Shown here one piece after another: positions 1 to 15,400 of a stretch of 64,000 nucleotides of DNA; position 1 is the first letter of the stretch; each line of letters starts with the position of its first letter. Origin of the DNA: Cherax quadricarinatus (taxonomy: Eukaryota; Arthropoda; Malacostraca; Decapoda; Parastacidae); contig NC_091352.1 in the NCBI RefSeq assembly GCF_038502225.1, positions 24,631,390-24,695,389 of the forward strand, in the 5' to 3' direction. The notes under the pieces were generated by a model, which was not told where the DNA came from, ran no database searches, and was given only the letters and a program-made list of their open reading frames with translations. Both the position numbers and the translations under genes were made by a program.

Positions 1-416
1 GCAAGACAGACATTGCCGAACAGGAGCAGGTTGCGCCATGCTTGGATGGTGCCTCGGGCTTCTAAGTTGGTGGAACCTCCATTCACCTGCTTAAGAAGGT
101 CTGTGAATTTCCCTGCTGCATATGGGCGAGCCGCTTTAGGGATGTGGGATAGGGTACTGTTAGCAGTGGATTTGAATGCCAACAGAAGGTTATCGCAAGT
201 GAGGAAGTTGCCATTGGAATTGTCATCTGCCTGTGGAGGCTGTGGGCTGCTCTCTGCTGGGGGCATATGTGATCCCGCACACCCATTGTGTGCACGAATG
301 CGACCATTCCTGTTGCGTGCTCGAAACTCTCCGCACACCTGACATGTGCCTCTTCTTTCATTGTTGGGTGCACTGTTTCCCTGGCTTTGTGGCTGGCTGG
401 TTTCATCATCTGCCAT
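1..416 (-). CDS. Retroelement ORF, N-terminal part, runs off the left edge
   Basis: An open frame of 138 codons starts at an ATG whose first base is position 416 and reaches the window edge without a stop. The protein begins MADDETSQPQSQ and has a Cys-Cys-His-Cys zinc-knuckle-like motif near residues 25-46 (RGTCQVCGEF, then RAHNGC). A basic segment SHIPKAARPYAAGKFTDLL at about 89-107 and a Trp-containing WRNLLLFGNVCL end follow. The pattern IPKAAR...W..LL.F...CL resembles the region ahead of the reverse transcriptase in invertebrate retroelements that end in a CxC...H...C finger. That is the group seen at 1,172-1,815 and 45,481-47,140, so I place this ORF in the same group. The link is from recalled family patterns and not from overlap, because the other two copies lack this part. 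It has no visible lesion, so an intact element may continue to the left. Confidence 0.55.
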   Translation of the reverse strand, partial: MADDETSQPQSQGNSAPNNERRGTCQVCGEFRARNRNGRIRAHNGCAGSHMPPAESSPQPPQADDNSNGNFLTCDNLLLAFKSTANSTLSHIPKAARPYAAGKFTDLLKQVNGGSTNLEARGTIQAWRNLLLFGNVCL

Positions 417-1815
<1,399 letters not shown>

Positions 1816-1868
1816 TCGGTGATACACACGTAACAACATGTACCGTATATGCCACCTTTATATCAACA

Positions 1869-2390
<522 letters not shown>

Positions 2391-2395
<5 letters not shown>

Positions 2396-2425
2396 GTTTA
2401 CCTGGAGACAGTTTCCGGTGTCAAT
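2391..2425 (+). repeat. Short fragment of a dispersed LINE 3' end
   Basis: The sequence ctggagtttacctggaga...gtttc.gg.gtcaa matches the start of the LINE fragment at 38,758. Only about 35 bp is shared before it diverges. Confidence 0.45.
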
Positions 2426-2709
2426 GTATGGAGGTGGAGAGGGATGATGGATGAGGCGTTGGAATCCTTCTTTTACCAGTCAAAGTTAGAGTTGATTCTG
2501 AATTATGTAATTAAAGTCATAGTATGTAATCACCCTGAGTAAAGTGATACCGGGAAAGTGGTTTACTTGACTCTTACATTAAATATTTTTAGAATTGTGT
2601 GCGATTCTTGTGGATAAGAGCCTCAAGGGCTCTAAACTGGTCACAGTCTAGAGGAGGATGACTCTGTGGTCACCTTCCTCTAGAGGGTGACACTGCGGTC
2701 ACCCTAACG
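2426..2709. other. Unassigned spacer
   Basis: No gene is visible. Near 2,650-2,705 there are imperfect repeats around ctctagagg and gtggtcacc, including a short inverted pair ctagagga/tcctctag. Confidence 0.4.
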
Positions 2710-3206
<497 letters not shown>

Positions 3207-3470
3207 TTTATCTGACGCATCAACAGTTTAAAACACTTATAAAAAAATAAGAAGTCGAGGTTTCAGAATATTTATGGACGGAGGCGGCACCTTTAACGTC
3301 ACCTGACGCATAATATATAATCTTTCAACTTTGTTTAACCTTTGTATAGAAAGAACTTTCTTATAGGTAATACATATTTTGAAAAAAATAAATAAATGAG
3401 AATATGAGTTATAATTTAAGGTGATATTACAGTAGTTTGTTCAACTGGGCAATGTTAGATTAGAGTATGA
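3207..3470. other. Unassigned spacer
   Basis: AT-rich sequence with no recognised gene. Its last about 35 bp may be a diverged remnant of RTE 3' UTR, because recognisable RTE 3' UTR begins at 3,471. Confidence 0.4.
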
Positions 3471-3493
3471 GGCCGGACTTGTGTCGTGGAGGT
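3471..3493 (+). repeat. RTE 3' UTR remnant at the left edge of the minisatellite
   Basis: The bases ggccggacttgtgtcgtgga and the three that follow correspond to ggccggacttgagtcctgga, which immediately precedes the single 29-bp unit in RTE copies 1 and 2. This is the junction that ties the array to the retrotransposon. Confidence 0.8.
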
Positions 3494-6400
3494 GGGAAGT
3501 ACAGTGTCTGCACTCTGAAGGTGGGAAGTACAGTGTCTACACTCTGAAGGTGGGAAGTACAGTGTCTGCACTCTGAAGGTGGGAAGTACAGTGTCTACAC
3601 TATGAAGGTGGGAAGCACAGTGTCTACACTCTGAAGGTGGGAAGTACAGTGTCTGCACTCTGAAGGTGGGAAGTACAGTGTCTACACTATGAAGGTGGGA
3701 AGTACAGTGTCTGCACTCTGAAGGTGGGAAGTACAGTGTCTACACTATGAAGGTGGGAAGCACAGTGTCTGCACTCTGAAGGTGGGAAGTACAGTGTCTG
3801 CACTCTGAAGGTGGGAAGTACAGTGTCTACACTATGAAGGTGGGAAGTACAGTGTCTGCACTCTGAAGGTGAGAAGTACAGTGTCTGCACTCTGAAGGAG
3901 GGAAGTACAGTGTCTGCACTCTGAAGGAGGGAAGTACAGTGTCTACACTCTGAAGGTGGGAAGTACAGTGTCTACACTCTGAAGGTGGGAAGTACAGTGT
4001 CTACACTCTGAAGGTGGGAAGTACAGTGTCTACACTCTGAAGGTGGGAAGTACAGTGTCTACACTCTGAAGGTGGGAAGTACAGTGTCTACACTCTGAAG
4101 GTGGGAAGTACAGTGTCTACACTCTGAAGGTGGGAAGTACAGTGTCTACACTCTGAAGGAGGGAAGTACAGTGTCTACACTCTGAAGGTGGGAAGTACAG
4201 TGTCTACACTCTGAAGGAAGGAAGTACAGTGTCTACACTCTGAAGGAGGGAAGTACAGTTTCTACACTCTGAAGGAGGGAAGTACAGTGTCTGCACTCTG
4301 AAAGAGTGAAGTACAGTGTCTGCACTCTGAAGGAAGGAAGTACAGTGTCTGCCTTCTGAAGGAGAGAAGTACAGTGTCTGCACTCTGAAGGAGGGAAGTA
4401 CAGTGTCTGCACTCTGAAGGAGGGAAGTACAGTGTCTGCACTCTGAAGGAAGGAAGTACAGTGTCTGCCTTCTGAAGGAGAGAAGTACAGTGTCTGCACT
4501 CTGAAGGAGGGAAGTACAGTGTCTGCACTCTGAAGGAAGGAAGTACAGTGTCTGCCTTCTGAAGGAGAGAAGTACAGTGTCTGCACTCTGAAGGAGGAAA
4601 GTAGAGTGTCTGCACTCTGAAGGAAGGAAGTACAGTGTCTGCACTTTGAACGTGGGAAGTAGAGTGTCTGCACACTGAATTAGGGAAGTACAGTGTCTGC
4701 ACTCTGAAGAAAGGAAGTGCAGTGTCTGCACTCTGAAGGAGGGAAGTAGAGTGTCTGCACTCAGAAGGAGGGAAGTAGATTGTCTGCGCTCTGAAGGAGG
4801 GAAGTGCAGTGTCTGCATTCTGAAGGATGGAAGTACAGTGTCTGCACTTTGAAGGAGGGAAGTACAGTGTCTACACTCTGAAGGAGGGAAGTACAGTGTC
4901 TACACTCTGAAGGAGGGAAGTACAGTGTCTACACTCTGAAGGAGGGAAGTACAGTGTCTACACTCTGAAGGAGGGAAGTACAGTGTCTACACTCTGAAGG
5001 AGGGAAGTACAGTGTCTACACTCTGAAGGAGGGAAGTACAGTGTCTACACTCTGAAGGAGGGAAGTACAGTGTCTACACTCTGAAGGAGGGAAGTACAGT
5101 ATCTGCACTCTGAAGGAGGGAAGTACAGTGTCAACACTCTGAAGGAAGGAAGTACAGTGTCTGCACTCTGAAAGAAGGAAATACAGTGACTGCACTCTGG
5201 AGGAGGGAAGTAAAGTGTTTACACTCTGAAGGAGGGAAGAACAGTGTCTGCACTCTGAAGGAGGAAAGTACAGTGTCTGCACTCTGAAGGAGGGAAGTAC
5301 AGTGTCTGCACTGTGAAGGAGGGAAGTACAGAGTCTGCACTCTGAAGGAGGGAAGTAGAGTGTCTGCACTCAGAAGGTAGGAAATACAGTGTCTGCACTC
5401 TGAAGGAGGAAAGTACAGTGTCTGAACTCTGAAGGAGGAAGTACAGTGTCTGCACTCTGAAGGAGTACTGGAGGAAGTACAGTGTCTGCACTCTGAAGGA
5501 GTACTGGAGGAAGTACAGTTTCTGCACTCTGAAGGAGTACTGGAGGAAGTACAGTGTCTGCACTCTGAAGGAGTACAGTGTCTGCACTCTGAAGGAGGGA
5601 CGTACAGTGTCTGCACTCTGAAGGAGGGAAGTACAGTGTCTGCAATCTGAAGGAGGGAAGTACAGTGTCTGCACTCTGAAGGAGGGAAGTACAGTGTCTG
5701 CACTCTGAAGGAGGGAAGTCAGTGTCTGCACTCTGAAGGAGGGAAGTACATTGTCTGCACTCTGAAGGAGGGAAGTACAGTGTCTGCACTCTGAAGGAGG
5801 GAAGTACAGTGTCTGCACTCTGAAGGAGGGAAGTACAGTGTCTGCACTCTGAAGGAGGGAAGTACAGTGTCTACACTCTGAAGGAGGGAAGTACAGAGTC
5901 TGCACTCTGAAGGAGGGAAGTACAGTGTCTGCACTCTGAAGGAGGGAAGTACAGTGTCTGCACTCTGAAGGAGGGAAGTACAGTGTCTGCACTCTGAAGG
6001 AGGGAAGTACAGTGTCTGCACTCTGAAGGAGGGAAGTACAGTGTCTACACTCTGAAGGAGGGAAGTACAGTGTCTACACTCTGAAGGAGGGAAGTACAGT
6101 GTCTGCACTCTGAAGGAGGGAAGTACAGTGTCTGCACTCTGAAGGAGGGAAGTACAGTGTCTGCACTCTGAAGGAGGGAAGTACAGTGTCTACACTCTGA
6201 AGGAGGGAAGTACAGTGTCTGCACTCTGAAGGAGGGAAGTACAGTGTCTGCACTCTGAAGGAGGGAAGTACAGTGTCTGCACTCTGAAGGAGGGAAGTAC
6301 AGTGTCTACACTCTGAAGGAGGGAAGTACAGTGTCTACACTCTGAAGGAGGGAAGTACAGTGTCTGCACTCTGAAGGAGGGAAGTACAGTGTCTACACTC

Positions 6401-9400
6401 TGAAGGAGGGAAGTACAGTGTCTGCACTCTGAAGGAGGGAAGTACAGTGTCTGCACTCTGAAGGAGGGAAGTACAGTGTCTACACTCTGAAGGAGGGAAG
6501 TACAGTGTCTGCACTCTGAAGGAGGGAAGTACAGTGTCTACACTCTGAAGGAGGGAAGTACAGTGTCTGCACTCTGAAGGAGGGAAGTACAGTGTCTGCA
6601 CTCTGAAGGAGAGAAGTACAGTGTCTGCACTCTGAAGGAGGGAAGTACAGTGTCTACACTCTGAAGGAGGGAAGTACAGTGTCTGCACTCTGAAGGAGGG
6701 AAGTACAGTGTCTGCACTCTGAAGGAGGGAAGTACAGTGTCTACACTCTGAAGGAGGGAAGTACAGTGTCTGCACTCTGAAGGAGGGAAGTACAGTGTCT
6801 TCACTCTGAAGGAGGGAAGTACAGTGTCTGCACTCTGAAGGAGGGAAGTACAGTGTCTGCACTCTGAAGGAGGGAAGTACAGTGTCTGCACTCTGAAGGA
6901 GGGAAGTACAGTGTCTGCACTCTGAAGGAGGGAAGTACAGTGTCTGCACTCTGAAGGAGGGAAGTACAGTGTCTGCACTCTGAAGGAGTTAAGTACAGTG
7001 TCTACACTCTGAAGGAGGGAAGTACAGTGTCTGCACTCTGAAGGAGGGAAGTACAGTGTCTGCACTCTGAAGGAGGGAAGTACAGTGTCTGCACTCTGAA
7101 GGAGGGAAGTACAGTGTCTGCACTCTGAAGGAGGGAAGTACAGTGTCTGCACTCTGAAGGAGGGAAGTACAGTGTCTGCACTCTGAAGGAGGGAAGTACA
7201 GTGTCTACACTCTGAAGGAGGGAAGTACAGTGTCTGCACTCTGAAGGAGGGAAGTACAGTGTCTGCACTCTGAAGGAGGGAAGTACAGTGTCTGCACTCT
7301 GAAGGAGGGAAGTACAGTGTCTACACTCTGAAGGAGGGAAGTACAGTGTCTACACTCTGAAGGAGGGAAGTACAGTGTCTACACTCTGAAGGAGGGAAGT
7401 ACAGTGTCTACACTCTGAAGGAGGGAAGTACAGTGTCTACACTCTGAAGGAGGGAAGTACAGTGTCTACACTCTGAAGGAGGGAAGTACAGTGTCTACAC
7501 TCTGAAGGAGGGAAGTACAGTGTCTGCACTCTGAAGGAGGGAAGTACAGTGTCTACACTCTGAAGGAGGGAAGTACAGTGTCTACACTCTGAAGGAGGGA
7601 AGTACAGTGTCTACACTCTGAAGGAGGGAAGTACAGTGTCTACACTCTGAAGGAGGGAAGTACAGTGTCTGCACTCTGAAGGAGGGAAGTACAGTGTCTG
7701 CACTCTGAAGGAGGGAAGTACAGTGTCTGCACTCTGAAGGAGGGAAGTACAGTGTCTGCACTCTGAAGGAGGGAAGTACAGTGTCTGCACTTTGAAGGAG
7801 GGAAGTACAGTGTCTGCACTCTGAAGGAGGGAAGTACAGTGTCTGCACTCTGAAGGAGGGAAGTACAGTGTCTGCACTCTGAAGGAGGGAAGTACAGTGT
7901 CTGCACTCTGAAGGAGGGAAGTACAGTGTCTGCACTCTGAAGGAGGGAAGTAGAGTGTCTGCACTCAGAAGGAGGGAAGTACAGTGTCTACACTCTGAAG
8001 GAGGGAATTACAGTGTCTACACTCTGAAGGAGGGAAGTACAGTGTCTACACTCTAAAGGAGGGAAGTACAATGTCTACACTCTGAAGGAGGAAAGTACAG
8101 TGTCTGCACTCTGAAGGAGGGAAGTACAGTGTCTACACTCTGAAGGAGGGAAGTACAGTGTCTGCACTCTGAAGGAGGGAAGTACAGTGTCTGCAATCTG
8201 AAGGAGGGAAGTACAGTGTCTACACTCTGAAGGAGGGAAGTACAGTGTCTGCACTCTGAAGGAGGGAAGTACAGTGTCTGCACTCTGAAGGAGGGAAGTA
8301 CAGTGTCTACACTCTGAAGGAGGGAAGTACAGTGTCTGCACTCTGAAGGAGGGAAGTACAGTGTCTACACTCTGAAGGAGGGAAGTACAGTGTCTGCACT
8401 CTGAAGGAGGGAAGTACAGTGTCTACACTCTGAAGGAAGGAAGTACAGTGTCTGCACTCTGAAAGAGGGAAGTACAGTGTCTGCACTCTGAAGGAGGGAA
8501 GTACAGTGTCTACACTCTGAAGGAGGGAAGTACAGAGTCTGCACTCTGAAGGAGGGAAGTACAGTGTCTGCACTCTGAAGGAGGGAAGTACAGTGTCTAC
8601 ACTCTGAAGGAGGGAAGTACAGTGTCTGCACTCTGAAGGAGGGAAGTACAGTGTCTGCACTCTGAAGGAGGGAAGTACAATGTCTTCACTCTGAAGGAGG
8701 GAAGTACAGTGTCTACACTCTGAAGGAGGGAAGTACAGTGTCTGCACTCTGAAGGAGGGAAGTACAGTGTCTGCACTCTGAAGGAGGGAAGTACAGTGTC
8801 TACACTCTGAAGGAGGGAAGTACAGTGTCTGCACTCTGAAGGAGGGAAGTACAGTGTGTGCACTCTGAAGGAGGGAAGTACAGTGTCTGCACTCTGAAGG
8901 AGGGAAGTACAGTGTCTGCACTCTGAAGGAGGGAAGTACAGTGTCTACACTCTGAAGGAGGGAAGTACAGTGTCTACACTCTGAAGGAGGGAAGTACAGT
9001 GTCTGCACTCTGAAGGAGGGAAGTACAGTGTCTACACTCTGAAGGAGGGAAGTACAGTGTCTGCACTCTGAAGGAGGGAAGTACAGTGTCTACACTCTGA
9101 AGGAGGGAAGTACAGTGTCTACACTCTGAAGGAGGGAAGTACAGTGTCTGCACTCTGAAGGAGGGAAGTACAGTGTCTACACTCTGAAGGAGGGAAGTAC
9201 AGTGTCTGCACTCTGAAGGAGGGAAGTACAGTGTCTGCACTCTGAAGGAGGGAAGTACAGTGTCTTCACTCTGAAGGAGGGAAGTACAGTGTCTACACTC
9301 TGAAGGAGGGAAGTACAGTGTCTGCACTCTGAAGGAGGGAAGTACAGTGTCTGCACTCTGAAGGAGGGAAGTACAGTGTCTTCACTCTGAAGGAGGGAAG

Positions 9401-12400
9401 TACAGTGTCTGCACTCTGAAGGAGGGAAGTACAGTGTCTGCACTCTGAAGGAGGGAAGTACAGTGTCTGCACTCTGAAGGAGGGAAGTACAGTGTCTGCA
9501 CTCTGAAGGAGGGAAGTACAGTGTCTGCACTCTGAAGGAGGGAAGTACAGTGTCTGCACTCTGAAGGAGGGAAGTACAGTGTCTGCACTCTGAAGGAGGT
9601 AAGTACAGTGTCTGCACTCTGAAGGAAGGAAGTACAGTGTCTGCACTCTGAAGTAGCGAAGTAGAGTGTCTGCACTCTGAAGGCGGGAAGTACAGTGTCT
9701 GCACTCTGAAGAAAGGAAGTACAGTGTCTGCACTGTGAAAGAGAGAAGTACAGTGTCTTCACTCTGATGAAGGGAAGTACAGTGTCTGCACTCTGAAGGA
9801 GGGAAGTACAGTGTCTACACTCTGAAGGAGGGAAGTACAGTGTCTACACTCTGAAGGAGGGAAGTACAGTGTCTACACTCTGAAGGAGGGAAGTACAGTG
9901 TCTGCACTCTGAAGGAGGGAAGTACAGTGTCTACACTCTGAAGGAGGGAAGTACAGTGTCTACACTCTGAAGGAGGGAAGTACAGTGTCTACACTCTGAA
10001 GGAGGGAAGTACAGTGTCTACACTCTGAAGGAGGGAAGTACAGTGTCTACACTCTGAAGGAGGGAAGTACAGTGTCTACACTCTGAAGGAGGGAAGTACA
10101 GTGTCTGCACTCTGAAGGAGGGAAGTACAGTGTCTGCACTCTGAAGGAGGGAAGTACAGTGTCTGCACTCTGAAGGAGGGAAGTACAGTGTCTGCACTCT
10201 GAAGGAGAGAAGTACAGTGTCTGCACTCTGAAGGAGGGAAGTACAGTGTCTGCACTCTGAAGGAGGGAAGTACAGTGTCTACACTCTGAAGGAGGGAAGT
10301 ACAGTGTCTACACTCTGAAGGAGGGAAGTACAGTGTCTACACTCTGAAGGAGGGAAGTACAGTGTCTACACTCTGAAGGAGGGAAGTACAGTGTCTACAC
10401 TCTGAAGGAGGGAAGTACAGTGTCTACACTCTGAAGGAGGGAAGTACAGTGTCTGCACTCTGAAGGAGGGAAGTACAGTGTCTGCACTCTGAAGGAGTGA
10501 AGTACAGTGTCTGCACTCTGAAGGAGGGAAGTACAATGTCTGCACTCTGAAGGAGGGAAGTACAGTGCATGCACTCTGAAGAAAGGAAGTACAGTGTCTG
10601 CACTCAGAAGGAGGGAAGTACAGTGTCTGCACTCTGAAGGAGGGAAGTACAGTGTCTACACTCTGAAGGAGGGAAGTACAGTGTCTACACTCTGAAGGAG
10701 GGAAGTACAGTGTCTACACTCTGAAGGAGGGAAGTACAGTGTCTACACTCTGAAGGAGGGAAGTACAGTGTCTGCACTCTGAAGGAGGGAAGTACAGTGT
10801 CTGCACTCTGGAGGAGGGAAGTACAGTGTCTGCACTCTGAAGGAGGGAAGTACAGTGTCTACACTCTGAAGGAAGGAAGTACGGTGACTGCACTTTGAAA
10901 GAGGGAAGTACAGTGTCTGCACTCTGGAGGAGGGAAGTACAGTGTCTGCACTCTGAAGGAGGGAAGTACAGTGTCTACACTCTGAAGGAAGGAAGAAGGA
11001 AGGAAGTACGGTGACTGCACTCTGAAGGAGGGAAGTACAGTGTCTGCACTCTGAACGAGGGAAGTACAGTGTCTTCACTCTGAAGGAGGGAAGTACAGTG
11101 TCTACACTCTGAAGGAGGGAAGTACAGTGTCTGCACTCTGAAGGAGGGAAGTACAGTGTCTGCACTCTGAAGGAGGGAAGTACAGTGTCTGCACTCTGAA
11201 GGAGGGAAGTACAGTGTCTGCACTCTGAAGGAGGGAAGTACAGTGTCTGCACTCTGAAGGAGAGAAGTACAGTGTCTGCACTCTGAAGGAGGGAAGTACA
11301 GTGTCTACACTCTGAAGGAGGGAAGTACAGTGTCTGCACTCTGAAGGAGGGAAGTACAGTGTCTACACTCTGAAGGAGGGAAGTACAGTGTCTACACTCT
11401 GAAGGAGGGAAGTACAGTGTCTACACTCTGAAGGAGGGAAGTACAGTGTCTACACTCTGAAGGAGGGAAGTACAGTGTCTGCACTCTGAAGGAGGGAAGT
11501 ACAGTGTCTACACTCTGAAGGAGGGAAGTACAGTGTCTGCACTCTGAAGGAGGGAAGTACAGTGTCTGCACTCTGAAGGAGGGAAGTACAGTGTCTGCAC
11601 TCTGAAGGAGGGAAGTACAGTGTCTGCACTCTGAAGGAGGGAAGTGCAGTGTCTGCACTCTGAATGAGGGAAGTACAGTGTCTGCACTCTGAAAGAGGGA
11701 AGTACAGTGTCTGCACTCAGAAAGGAAGTACAGGGTCTGCATTCTGAAGGAGGGAAGTACAGTGTCTGCACTCTGAAGGAGGTAAGTGCAGTGTCTGCAC
11801 TCTGAATGAGGGAAGTACAGTGTCTGCACTCTGAAAGAGGGAAGTACAATGTCTGCATTCTGAAGGAGTTAAGTACAGTGTCTGCACTCTGAAGGAGGGA
11901 AGTACAGTGTCTGCACTCTGAAGGAGGGAAGTACAGTGTCTGCACTCTGAAGGAGGGAAGTACAGTGTCTGCACTCTGAAGGAGGGAAGTACAGTGTCTG
12001 CACTCTGAAGGAGGGAAGTACAGTGTCTGCACTCTGAAGGAGGGAAGTACAGTGTCTACACTCTGAAGGAGGGAAGTACAGTGTCTGCACTCTGAAGGAG
12101 GGAAGTTCAGTGTCTACACTCTGAAGGAGGGAAGTACAGTGTCTGCACTCTGAAGGAGGGAAGTACAGTGTCTGCACTCTGAAGGAGGGAAGTACAGTGT
12201 CTGCACTCTGAAGGAGGGAAGTACAGTGTCTGCACTCTGAAGGAGGGAAGTACAGTGTCTACACTCTGAAGGAGGGAAGTACAGTGTCTACACTCTGAAG
12301 GAGGGAAGTACAGTGTCTACACTCTGAAGGAGGGAAGTACAGTGTCTACACTCTGAAGGAGGGAAGTACAGTGTCTACACTCTGAAGGAGGGAAGTACAG

Positions 12401-15400
12401 TGTCTACACTCTGAAGGAGGGAAGTACAGTGTCTACACTCTGAAGGAGGGAAGTACAGTGTCTACACTCTGAAGGAGGGAAGTACAGTGTCTGCACTCTG
12501 AAGGAGGGAAGTACAGTGTCTGCACTCTGAAGGTGGGAAGTACAGTGTCTGCACTCTGAAGGAAGGAAGTACAGTGTCTGCACTCTGAAGGAGGGAAGTA
12601 CAGTGTCTGCACTCTGAAGGAGGGAAGTACAGTGTCTACACTCTGAAGGAGGGAAGTACAGTGTCTGCACTCTGAAGGAGGGAAGTACAGTGTCTACACT
12701 CTGAAGGAGGGAAGTACAGTGTCTACACTCTGAAGGAGGGAAGTACAGTGTCTACACTCTGAAGGAGGGAAGTACAGTGTCTGCACTCTGAAGGAGGGAA
12801 GTACAGTGTCTGCACTCTGAAGGAGGGAAGTACAGTGTCTGCACTCTGAAGGAGGGAAGTACAGTGTCTGCACTCTGAAGGAGGGAAGTACAGTGTCTGC
12901 ACTCTGAAGGAGGGAAGTACAGTGTCTGCACTCTGAAGGAGGGAAGTACAGTGTCTGCACTCTGAAGGAGGGAAGTACAGTGTCTGCACTCTGAAGGAGG
13001 GAAGTACAGTGTCTGCACTCTGAAGGAGGGAAGTACAGTGTCTGCACTCTGAAGGAGGGAAGTACAGTGTCTGCACTCTGACGGAGGGAAGTACAGTGTC
13101 TGCACTCTGTAGGAGGAAAGTACAGTGTCTACACTCTGAAGGAGTGAAGTACAGTGTCTACACTCTGAAGGAGGGAAGTACAGTGTCTGCACTCTGAAGG
13201 AGGAAAGTACAATGTCTGCACTCTGAAGGAGGGAAGTACAGTGTCTACACTCTGAAGGAGGGAAGTACAGTGTCTACGCTGTGAAGGAGGGAAGTACAGT
13301 GTCTACACTCTGAAGGAGGGAAGTACAGTGTCTACACTGTGAAGGAAGGAAGTACAGTGTCTACACTCTGAAGGAGGGAAGTACAGTGTCTGCACTCTGA
13401 AGGAGTTAAGTACAGTGTCTGCACTCTGAAGGAGGGAAGTACAGTGTCTGCACTCTGAAGGAGGGAAGTACAGTGTCTACACTCTGAAGGAGGGAAGTAC
13501 AGTGTCTGCACTCTGAAGGAGGGAAGTACAGTGTCTTCACTCTGAAGGAGGGAAGTACAGTGTCTGCACTCTGAAGGAGGGAAGTACAGTGTCTACACTC
13601 TGAAGGAGGGAAGTACAGTGTCTGCACTCTGAAGGAGGGAAGTACAGTGTCTACACTCTGAAGGAGGGAAGTACAGTGTCTGCACTCTGAAGGAGTTAAG
13701 TACAGTGTCTACACTCTGAAGGAGGGAAGTACAGTGTCTACACTCTGAAGGAGGGAAGTACACTCTGAAGGAGGGAAGTACAGTGTCTACACTCTGAAGG
13801 AGGGAAGTACTCTGAAGGAGGGAAGTGTCTGCACTCTGAAGGAGGGGGAAGTACAGTGTCTACACTCTGAAAGAGGGAAGTACAGTGCCCGCACTCTGAA
13901 GGAGGGAAGTTCAGTGTCTGCACTCTGAAGGAGGGAAGTACAGTGTCTGCACTCTGAAGGAGGGAAGTACAGTGTCTACACCCTGAAGGAGGGAAGTACA
14001 GTGTCTGCACTCTGAAGGAGGGAAGTACAGTGTCTGCACTCTGAAGGAGGGAAGTACACACTCTGAAGGAGGGAAGTACAGTGTCTACACTCTGAAGGAG
14101 GGAAGTACAGTGTCTACACTCTGAAGGAGGGAAGTACAGTGTCTGCACTCTGAAGGAGGGAAGTACAGTGTCTGCACTCTGAAGGAGGGAAGTACAGTGT
14201 CTGCACTCTGAAGGAGGGAAGTACAGTGTCTGCACTCTGAAGGAGGGAAGTACAGTGTCTGCACTCTGAAGGAGGGAAGTACAGTGTCTGCACTCTGAAG
14301 GAGGGAAGTACAGTGTCTGCACTCTGAAGGAGGGAAGTACAGTGTCTGCACTCTGAAGGAGGGAAGTACAGTGTCTGCACTCTGAAGGAGGGAAGTACAG
14401 TGTCTGCACTCTGAAGGAGGGAAGTACAGTGTCTACACTCTGAAGGAGGGAAGTACAGTGTCTGCACTCTGAAGGAGGGAAGTACAGTGTCTACACTCTG
14501 AAGGAGGGAAGTACAGTGTGTGCACTCTGAAGGAGGAAAGTACAGTGTCTCCACTCTGAAAGAAGGAAGGACAGTGTCTACACTCTGAAGGAGGGAAGTA
14601 CAGTGTCTACACTCTGAAGGAGGGAAGTACAGTGTCTGCACTCTGAAGCACTCTGAGGGAAGTACAGTGTCTGCACTCTGAAGGAGGGAAGTGCAGTGTC
14701 TGCACTCTGAAGGAGGGAAGTACAGTGTCTACACTCTGAAGGAGGGAAGTACAGTGTCTGCACTCTGAAGGAGGGAAGTACAGTATCTACACTCTGAAGG
14801 AGGGAAGTACAGTGTCTGCACTCTGAAGGAGGGAAGTACAGTGTCTACACTCTGAAGGAGGGAAGTACAGTGTCTGCACTCTGAAGGAGGGAAGTACAGT
14901 GTCTACACTCTGAAGGAGGGAAGTACAGTGTCTACACTCTGAAGGAGGGAAGTACAGTGTCTACACTCTGAAGGAGGGAAGTACAGTGTCTACACTCTGA
15001 AGGAGGGAAGTACAGTGTCTGCACTCTGAAGGAGGGAAGTACAGTGTCTGCACTCTGAAGGAGGGAAGTACAGTGTCTGCACTCTGAAGGAGGGAAGTAC
15101 AGTGTCTGCACTCTGAAGGAGGGAAGTACAGTGTCTGCACTCTGAAGGAGGGAAGTACAGTGTCTACACTCTGAAGGAGGGAAGTACAGTGTCTGCACTC
15201 TGAAGGAGGGAAGTACAGTGTCTACACTCTGAAGGAGGGAAGTACAGTGACTACACTCTGAAGGAGGGAAGTACAGTGTCTACACTCTGAAGGAGGGAAG
15301 TGCAGTGTCTACACTCTGAAGGAGGGAAGTACAGTGTCTTCACTCTGTAGGAGGGAAGTACAGTGTCTGCATTCTGAAGGAGAGAAGTACAGTGTCTGCA

